DNA from: Pseudomonas reactans
Lineage (GTDB): Bacteria > Pseudomonadota > Gammaproteobacteria > Pseudomonadales > Pseudomonadaceae
Direction: 5' to 3'
Assembly (NCBI RefSeq): GCF_013385825.1
Contig: NZ_JACAPG010000020.1
Span: 147,754-211,753 of the forward strand
Length of the DNA stretch: 64,000 bases
Below, piece by piece: positions 60,759-64,000 of this stretch (positions are counted from its first letter, which is position 1; each line of letters begins with the position of its first letter). Under the pieces are notes generated by a model. The model saw only the letters and a program-made list of their open reading frames with translations. It was not told the origin of the DNA and did no database searches. Made by a program: the position numbers and the translations under genes.

Positions 60759-61598
60759 ATGAACAACTGGATCAGCGCCCTCGCCGACCTGCAAAACCGG
60801 GGTGAACCCTGCGTGCTGGTGACCATCATCGAAGAACTCGGCTCCACGCCGCGCAACGCCGGTTCGAAGATGGTGATCAGCGCCGCGCAGACCTTCGACA
60901 CCATCGGCGGCGGGCACTTGGAATACAAGGCGATGCAGATCGCCCGCGAGATGCTCGTACGCGGTCAGCAGAACACCCACCTGGAGCGCTTCAGCCTGGG
61001 CGCCAGCCTGGGCCAGTGCTGCGGCGGCGTGACGGTGCTGCTGTTCGAACCCATGGGCCAGGTGCAGGCGCAGATTGCAGTGTTTGGCGCCGGCCACGTC
61101 GGTCGCGCGCTGGTGCCATTGCTGGCCAGCCTGCCGTGCCGGGTGCGCTGGATCGATTCGCGGGATCAGGAGTTTCCGGAGCATATCCCCCAGGGCGTGC
61201 GTAAAATCGTCAGCGAAGAGCCGGTCGACGAAATTGCCGACCTGCCGGTGGGCAGTTACTGCATCGTCATGACCCACAATCACGCGCTGGACCTGGAACT
61301 GACCGCCGCGCTGCTCAAACGCAATGACTTTGCCTACTTCGGCCTGATCGGATCGAAGACCAAACGGGTCAAGTTCGAACACCGCCTGCGTGATCGCGGT
61401 TTCGATGCCGCGCAGTTGCAACGCATGCGCTGCCCCATGGGCCTCACCGAGGTGAAGGGCAAGTTGCCGGTGGAAATCGCCATCTCCATCGCCGGCGAAA
61501 TCATCGCCACCTATAACGCCAATTTCGGCCAGCACACCGCCAGCGCCGAACCTATTGCCAAACTGCTGCCGGCTTCACGTCGCAGCCAAGCCCTTTGA
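60759..61598 (+). CDS. xdhC: Xanthine dehydrogenase accessory protein XdhC
   Basis: Molybdenum-cofactor chaperone of 279 residues that sulfurates and inserts the cofactor into XdhB. The N-terminal CoxI-like part has VTIIEELGSTPRNAGSKM and GGGHLEYKAMQIARE with LGQCCGGVTVLLFEP (cysteine pair). The C-terminal Rossmann part starts IAVFGAGHVGRALVPLL. ATG 60759 with GAGGTGA upstream. Between xdhB and guaD in one operon. Confidence 0.93.
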   Translation: MNNWISALADLQNRGEPCVLVTIIEELGSTPRNAGSKMVISAAQTFDTIGGGHLEYKAMQIAREMLVRGQQNTHLERFSLGASLGQCCGGVTVLLFEPMGQVQAQIAVFGAGHVGRALVPLLASLPCRVRWIDSRDQEFPEHIPQGVRKIVSEEPVDEIADLPVGSYCIVMTHNHALDLELTAALLKRNDFAYFGLIGSKTKRVKFEHRLRDRGFDAAQLQRMRCPMGLTEVKGKLPVEIAISIAGEIIATYNANFGQHTASAEPIAKLLPASRRSQAL

Positions 61599-61610
61599 AT
61601 TGAGATCACC

Positions 61611-62915
<1,305 letters not shown>

Positions 62916-62925
62916 TCCCGGAAAC

Positions 62926-62968
62926 AAAAAATCCCCGGTTCATTACACATGAACCGGGGATTTTTTTT
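62926..62968. terminator. Bidirectional Rho-independent terminator
   Basis: AATCCCCGGTTCA (62930-62942) pairs with TGAACCGGGGATT (62950-62962) around a 7-base loop, flanked by A-run on the left and eight T on the right. It ends both xdhABC-guaD and the convergent GntR gene. Confidence 0.93.
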
Positions 62969-62972
62969 ACTG

Positions 62973-63737
62973 TTACAACTTGATCGAAGAACGACCCGGC
63001 TTCTTGGTCTGCAACAAATGCGAAAACACCGCATGCAGATCATCCGACGCGCTCTCTTCATCGAGGTTGAGCTTGCTGTCGATGTGATCCATGTGATGCA
63101 TCATCAAGTTCACTGCCAACGCCGCGTCCCGCGCTTCGATCGCATCGATCAATTGGGTGTGCTCGTCGTAGGAACAGTGCGAGCGGTTGCCGCTTTCGTA
63201 CTGGGCGATGATCAATGAGGTCTGGGACACCAGGCTGCGCTGGAAGCTGATCAGCGGCGCGTTCTTCGCCGCTTCGGCCAGCTTGAGGTGGAATTCGCCG
63301 GAGAGGCGGATGCCGGCGCCACGATCGCCACGGGAGAAGCTGTCGCGCTCGTCGTTGACCATCTGGCGCAGCTCGGCCAGTTGTTCGGCCGTGGCGTGCT
63401 GGACGGCCAGTTCAGTGATCGCCCGCTCCACCAGACGCCGCGCAAGGAACACCTGGCGGGCTTCTTCGACGCTCGGGCTGGCCACTACCGCACCGCGATT
63501 GGGCCGCAGCAGTACCACGCCTTCATGGGCCAGGCGCGACAGGGCGCGACGAATGATGGTGCGGCTCACGCCGAAGATTTCGCCCAGTGCCTCTTCACTC
63601 AATTTGGTGCCGGGTGCCAGGCGTTGTTCGAGGATCGCCTCGAAGATATGCGCGTAGACGATATCGTCCTGGGTTCCGCTGCGACCGGCCTTGCCGGCTC
63701 GCGGTTGTTTCTTGAGAGGTTGCAACTGTTCGTTCAT
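62973..63737 (-). CDS. GntR-family regulator with FCD domain
   Basis: Regulator of 254 residues. A basic N-terminal tail precedes the winged helix (IVYAHIFEAILEQRLAPGTK, LGEIFGVSRTIIRRALSRLA, EGVVLLRPNRGAVVA). The FCD domain (about 95-240) has metal-ligand type residues in SGEFHLKLAEAA and MMHHMDHIDSKLNL. In P. aeruginosa a gene of this type stands beside guaD and further purine-catabolism genes, so control of urate or guanine use is likely. ATG 63737; a GTG two codons earlier is possible. Confidence 0.85.
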   Translation of the reverse strand: MNEQLQPLKKQPRAGKAGRSGTQDDIVYAHIFEAILEQRLAPGTKLSEEALGEIFGVSRTIIRRALSRLAHEGVVLLRPNRGAVVASPSVEEARQVFLARRLVERAITELAVQHATAEQLAELRQMVNDERDSFSRGDRGAGIRLSGEFHLKLAEAAKNAPLISFQRSLVSQTSLIIAQYESGNRSHCSYDEHTQLIDAIEARDAALAVNLMMHHMDHIDSKLNLDEESASDDLHAVFSHLLQTKKPGRSSIKL

Positions 63738-64000
63738 GGGCACTCGGGTTTGGAGAACGGCGGCGAATTAACGGTAATACGTCAACAGCGGGTCGCTGGC
63801 AAGTATCACCTAAAAACAGGGCACATTGTACACAACCGGATGCGCCAACACACTGTACGGCTGTTTGCGCCGTCGGCTGTATTGCAATGAGTCGTTACGT
63901 TTGAGTTTAGGCTTGAATCCAAGATTTCCCATGAACGACATCCTACTGTAGGAGCGAGCTTGCTCGCGAAGAACCTGAGAGCGCCACGACCATCCCGTAT
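63738..64000. other. Promoter region and start of a further intergenic segment
   Basis: Holds the GntR promoter, a TTGTACACAA element at 63826-63835 (TTGT-N2-ACAA, the half-site type used by FCD regulators) and the REP at 63948. No open frame with coding character begins here before the window ends. Confidence 0.5.
63948..64000. repeat. REPIN, left arm and centre (cut by window end)
   Basis: GTAGGAGCGAGCTTGCTCGC starts at 63948, followed by GAAGAACCTGAGAGCG, nearly the same inner sequence as the copies at 20605 and 47378. The right arm would lie beyond the window. Confidence 0.85.

Noticed and set aside
58851..61535. Very long (894-codon) minus-strand frame opposite xdhB and xdhC
   Set aside because: It is an antisense frame of GC-rich genes. 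Its His/Gln/Gly/Val-rich product shows no domain, while the plus-strand genes are fully supported.

Overview
The window is a chromosomal segment of a Pseudomonas from the P. fluorescens group. The evidence is the gene order (aer, two tandem cbb3 oxidase operons, ccoGHIS, hemN, anr, apt, recR, ybaB, dnaX, ligA, zipA, smc, xdhABC, guaD), the GC-rich codon use, and several copies of the GTAGGAGCGAGC-type REP/REPIN repeats common in these genomes. No rRNA, tRNA, CRISPR array or recognisable IS element was seen. The one RNA gene found is ffs (4.5S RNA).

Region 1 (1-1511) holds the end of an EamA transporter gene and a CPBP-family membrane protease gene. Region 2 (2006-14467, minus strand, visibly AT-richer towards its distal end) is an ABC-transporter-dependent O-polysaccharide locus. 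In order of transcription it contains manC/wbpW, gmd, a GDP-perosamine synthase, wzm, a short wzt, three glycosyltransferases, a PglD/PerB-type sugar acyltransferase and a membrane O-acyltransferase. The genes point to a GDP-mannose to GDP-4-keto-6-deoxymannose to GDP-perosamine to N-acylperosamine route, with the finished polymer exported by Wzm/Wzt. The layout resembles the A-band (D-rhamnose) locus of P. aeruginosa, but with a perosamine synthase where Rmd would act.

Region 3 (14926-34097) is a low-oxygen respiration block: aer-type chemoreceptor, alpha/beta hydrolase, ccoNOQP-1, ccoNOQP-2, a Phd/VapC-type toxin-antitoxin pair, ccoGHIS, a SafE-like membrane protein, hemN, a small coiled-coil protein, anr and apt. 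A perfect ANR box precedes hemN. Weaker ANR-like boxes and GCGAC-N5-GTCGC elements (RegA/PrrA/RoxR-like) precede ccoN2 and ccoG.

Region 4 (34098-39660) has an acyl-CoA dehydrogenase, recR, an NADP-dependent oxidoreductase, ybaB and dnaX. Region 5 (39794-48635) looks accessory: a solute-binding protein, a VOC protein, an EamA/LysR divergent pair, a muramidase with a secreted SH3 protein (possible effector/immunity pair), an SF1 helicase with a small partner, ffs, and a zinc metallopeptidase. Region 6 (48894-55951) is the core set ligA, zipA, smc. Region 7 (55954-64000) is purine catabolism: a GntR regulator divergent from xdhABC-guaD, closed by a bidirectional terminator and a convergent FCD-type GntR regulator.
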